Source of the DNA: Apiosordaria backusii
Lineage: Eukaryota > Ascomycota > Sordariomycetes > Sordariales > Lasiosphaeriaceae
Length of the DNA stretch: 64,000 nt
Direction: 5' to 3'
Assembly (NCBI GenBank): GCA_030549205.1
Contig: JAUKTV010000001.1
Span: 310,001 to 374,000 of the forward strand
Below are positions 61,318 through 64,000 of the stretch, piece after piece. The position numbers and the translations under genes are program-made. A model generated the notes under the pieces. The model was not told the origin of the DNA. It searched no databases and was given only the letters and a program-made list of their open reading frames with translations. How positions within the stretch are numbered: the stretch's first letter is position 1; each line of letters opens with the position of its first letter.

Positions 61318-62590
61318 ATAATAATAATAATAATTTATTAACGCCCGGCGGCTAAGCCGAAAGGGCAACCATTACCGATTGAAGCATACATTCCCCAAGA
61401 TATGCCCTGATCTCCTTAAAGCCCATGCAAAGTCCATTCTAGCTTATGCACTCTGTTTTACCATTTCTCTACGGATTCTCGTGGGTTAGGAGGATTGTTA
61501 GTAGGCTGGCTTGAAGTCGGTTCTTCAAGTGTTCAACGTCCTATCTTCGGCGGCTGAAGCGGTGCCTGCTGTTCGTGGCACGAGGTGATAGGTGTAGGGT
61601 CGGTGGAGAGTGATGGTTGGCCGGTTAGGTATTTAGTCAGCCTGCGGTTGATTCGCGTCGAGTCGGCCCGTGGTTATTGCGAACCGAATCGTTGCCCGAA
61701 CAGCCTCGACGTTCGGAGTCCAGTCTTCGTCATCCGACGACGATTTCCCTCCTAGATAGAAGGAAATATTGCCTCTGTGGGTGGTTGTGCACTGGAGCAT
61801 CTCTGCTCGGTACGCCGTCCATTTCTTGCACCGGAAGAGGAAGTGTTCCACTGTCTCTCTCGCTTGTCCACATGCGCACTGAACTGACGGGACTACCCCG
61901 ATTCGGTAGAGGTAAGCGTTGACTCTTGCTATGCCTGTTCTGAGCTGAGCGAGCACGCCTGCCTCCTTTTGTGACAGATGGTCGTACAGCCGCCGGGTAT
62001 GTTTTCCTGGTAGCGCTATGTCGATCCTCTTAGAGTGTCTACCCACTTTGTCCGGCAAGGTCTTGGGAGGTAGCTTGGCCCACGCGATACGGAGGGTTGT
62101 TGATCGCATTCTGGGTTCCTGGGCTTGTTGCATAGCGCTCTGTTGGGTTGCCTCCTTTGCTTTTCCCTTAGCTATATTCAGGATTTCGTTTTGGGCACTC
62201 TTTGGGATCCAGACAATCGAGATCGTATTCCCAGCGTCCCGGACAGCTCTCATAGCGTCGTACGCTTCGTAGATATATTGCTGTCCTGACTGCTGGCGTG
62301 GCTTCTTCAGTGTCAACACGGCCGCTTTGTTGCTTGTGGCGAGGACGATCCTGCGGTACCGGGCTTTCCGCAATAATCTTAGCGCATGTCCGACTGCCGC
62401 AAGTATTGCTGAGTACGGGTTCTGTTCCGTCCGGGGGCCCAATGTCATGTTGAAGGTCTCGTCCCTTGGGCCACCATGCGCACCGGTCCATCGGTCCTCT
62501 TCTGATTGGTTAGCTACATGGATTATCTCTTCTCGTGATACCTCTTCTGATTGGCCCACAGGTTGAAGTGCTTACAATTGGAGCATGAGA
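61318..62590 (-). mobile_element. 5'-truncated Tad1-like LINE with (ATT)n tail
   Basis: On the minus strand the element runs from about 62590 to an AATAAATT plus (ATT)n tail at 61336-61318. Its 3' end matches the copies at 591-625 and 21700-21745. It retains the RNase H and C-terminal zinc-knuckle-like part of ORF2 and about 300 bp of 3' UTR. The upstream border is estimated from the loss of element-like coding at about 62560-62600. Confidence 0.8.
61633..62559 (-). CDS. LINE ORF2 C-terminal part: RNase H and zinc-knuckle-like region
   Basis: A continuous frame of 308 codons. The RNase H-like fold is visible from NMTLGPRTEQNPYSAILAAV, through YRRIVLATSNKAAVLTLKKP and GNTISIVWIPKSAQNEILNI to AKGKAKEAT; the order (strand, E-x-A helix, I-L/D-S strand, helix, I-WIPxHxxx-GNExAD strand) fits LINE RNase H. 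Active-site acids are replaced (TSNKA for T-D-S-A; NEILNIA for GNE-AD-A), so the nuclease is degenerate. The end (YLYRIGVVPSVQCACGQARE...) matches bases 2-331. Endonuclease and reverse transcriptase are missing. Confidence 0.8.
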   Translation of the reverse strand: MGQSEEVSREEIIHVANQSEEDRWTGAHGGPRDETFNMTLGPRTEQNPYSAILAAVGHALRLLRKARYRRIVLATSNKAAVLTLKKPRQQSGQQYIYEAYDAMRAVRDAGNTISIVWIPKSAQNEILNIAKGKAKEATQQSAMQQAQEPRMRSTTLRIAWAKLPPKTLPDKVGRHSKRIDIALPGKHTRRLYDHLSQKEAGVLAQLRTGIARVNAYLYRIGVVPSVQCACGQARETVEHFLFRCKKWTAYRAEMLQCTTTHRGNISFYLGGKSSSDDEDWTPNVEAVRATIRFAITTGRLDANQPQAD

Positions 62591-62830
62591 AGCTGTAGGG
62601 CGGGCAATGTGTTGATTAAGCTGCAGATGTTCGATGTCGCGTTCAAAGTCGGTCGGGCGACGCCCAGACCCTGATAACCCTGATACCCCTGAATTTACCA
62701 CCCTGACCGTCCTGATATTGTAGTTCAACAGTTGGCAGCATCAGATAATGAGTCATACGCTCCTTGACATCCTCATGTTGCAGCGGATGATGCATCAAGA
62801 GAAGAAGAGAATCCACGAAAGAAATAACCT

Positions 62831-62890
62831 TAAGAATCCAGAAGCGTGGTTTCATCCACAATCGCCTACAGACTTGTTGTGTATTACCAT
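62831..62890. repeat. 60-bp dispersed repeat (second copy at 40895-40954)
   Basis: TAAGAATCCAGAAGCGTGGT and following bases to GTATTACCAT are identical to 40895-40954 except for one base (A for G). After it, TAGAAGCCATTT continues as at 38608. Confidence 0.85.
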
Positions 62891-63172
62891 TAGAAGCCAT
62901 TTATGGCTTCAGTAGAGGCAGCGACTCCCTATGCTACTTGCCTAAGTCAAAACGTAGAAGCTGTTTCTGGCTCCAGCACAGGCAGACCATCGCTGCCTAC
63001 ACAGACAAAATGAAAAAAGCCGTTTCTGGCTTTAGCAGAGGCTGAGATTTCATGTCATGATCCTAGCGCTGCCTTAGGCTCAATGGTTTGCGTTGTAATC
63101 ATATGGAAGCTGTTTTTGGCTCTGCAAGAGGCAGAAGTTCCTTTTTATAATATTTGTCAAGCCGACTGGCTA

Positions 63173-63296
63173 TGCTCCAAAAATGGCTCTGCTCCAAAAA
63201 TGGCTCTGCTCCAAAAATGGCTCTGCTCCACAAATGGCTCTGCTCCAAAAATGGCTCTGCTTCAAAAATGGCTCTGCTTCAAAAATGGCTCTTGGA
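63173..63296. repeat. 17-bp minisatellite, seven copies
   Basis: Seven units of CTCCAAAAATGGCTCTG with few changes (CACAAATGG once, CTTCAAAAATGG twice). Confidence 0.92.
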
Positions 63297-63639
63297 ATCA
63301 AACAGACCCACTCAAAAGGTAGCATTCGATGGCTGGCGGCTCCGTAAGGCGAGTATGAACTAGCGTAAAAATGCAATCTTACATGCCTGATCAAGTTAGA
63401 AACTATCTAAAGTTTCGGTGAACCGGGATGTACACCTACTCCAGGGAAATAAAACCTAGCGCAATACAAGCCCCATAAAACTATGACAAATCTGGTATAG
63501 CAATGTTGATCGTCAACAGCCACATACGTAATATGGAATTCTATCGAATTGTAAGTCACTTTGCTACCAATTTCTATAGCAGGGGTACTTACCAGCTTTT
63601 AAGGAAATGCAAACCCGCTCGCATTGCATCACTGTGACC

Positions 63640-63701
63640 ACACCCACACCACCACCACCACCCACCACCACCTACCACCACCTACCACCACCTACCACCA
63701 T
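63640..63701. repeat. CCACCACCTA microsatellite
   Basis: CACCACCACC-type sequence turning into four copies of CCACCACCTA. From 63702 to the end only short frames without recognisable content. Confidence 0.85.
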
Positions 63702-64000
63702 AGAAATCAACGCTCTTGTCAACCACAACGATATTCACAATACACCTGCAGCCGAGCAATTTTACCGGCTACGGCTTCAAAGGCTCCCACAGCAGTGCCC
63801 ACTGACTACTTTCAAATTCTGGCTTATAGTATGCCCGGTAGGTTAAAGAAAGTCATTGAAGCAGAAGGCCGGAGCATTAGGTACTAGTATAGGTACTTCG
63901 TTTTGTATGGGAAAATGGCTGTTTTGTAAGTACTGTGACTTAGAAAGAAATAGATTAAATGTCTGGGTTTTTTTCCTTATGTGGTTAGTAAGTCACACGC

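Larger units (their letters stand above)
62591..63640. other. Repeat-rich, no gene
   Basis: It contains the 60-bp dispersed repeat (62831-62890), a degenerate repeat GAAGCTGTTTCTGGCTCYAG (about 62893, 62959, 63018, 63103), and the 17-bp minisatellite at 63173-63296. Confidence 0.6.

Noticed and set aside
61321..61380. tRNA-like or structural RNA at the GC-rich hairpin
   Set aside because: The same sequence is the 3' terminus of the LINE family (three copies). No cloverleaf or T-loop motif was found.
63154..63363. Repetitive peptide frames (MALLQKWLCSKNGS)
   Set aside because: Coding appearance is created by the 17-bp minisatellite. There is no start context or flanking coding sequence.

Overview
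The window looks like a repeat-rich, accessory stretch of a filamentous ascomycete genome (Pezizomycotina, probably Sordariomycetes). The evidence is short introns of about 50-70 nt with GTAAGT-type donors and CTAAY or CTGAC-like branch sites, fungal-specific protein families (HeLo, FunK1, NACHT-WD40, Zn2Cys6, F-box, Est1-type), a pogo/Fot1-like DNA transposon, Tad1-like LINE ends, and premature stops of the kind that repeat-induced point mutation (RIP) makes.

Layout. 1-650: LINE 3' end inserted into a minus-strand gene. 2.5-3.4 kb: broken Zn2Cys6 regulator. 3.4-4.6 kb: multi-pass membrane protein. 5.5-15 kb: compact block of three intact genes that looks like a regulated-cell-death or incompatibility module: an ankyrin protein (-), a protein kinase fused to ankyrin repeats (+), and a HeLo-domain pseudokinase (-). 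16.4-21.8 kb: broken NACHT gene, solo-LTR-like repeats, a C2H2 zinc-finger ORF, broken MYND-associated and BCS1-type AAA fragments, and another LINE 3' end. 21.9-23.2 kb: F-box protein. 24.2-26.2 kb: Est1-type protein. 26.5-31 kb: repeats and unrecognised remnants. 31-33.9 kb: NMA111-like serine protease with a lesion. 34.2-35.3 kb: four unrelated gene fragments. 35.7-37.6 kb: intact Fot1/pogo-type transposon with perfect 50-bp terminal repeats. 38-41 kb: tandem and dispersed repeats. 41.6-46.6 kb: intact NLR-like gene (alpha/beta-hydrolase, NACHT, 12 almost identical WD40 repeats). 47.8-48.8 kb: terpene-cyclase-like fragment. 48.9-49.5 kb: frameshifted regulator-like fragment. 50.25-51.07 kb: non-autonomous DNA element carrying a host-like gene fragment. 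51.3-53.7 kb: SNF2-type helicase pseudogene. 54.7-60.8 kb: head-to-head paralogous pair of an unrecognised family, a secreted PAN/Apple-like plus phospholipase A2 protein, and a broken RING-finger gene. 61-62.6 kb: second large LINE remnant that cuts off another minus-strand gene. 62.8-64 kb: tandem repeats.

Reading. The ankyrin/kinase/HeLo block and the lipase-NACHT-WD40 NLR are the functional core. NLRs are typically sensors, while HeLo proteins are cell-death executors or adaptors. The rest is dominated by transposon insertions and decayed duplicates. No tRNA, rRNA or CRISPR array was seen. Exon borders come from reading splice motifs and frame continuity by eye, without transcript data.
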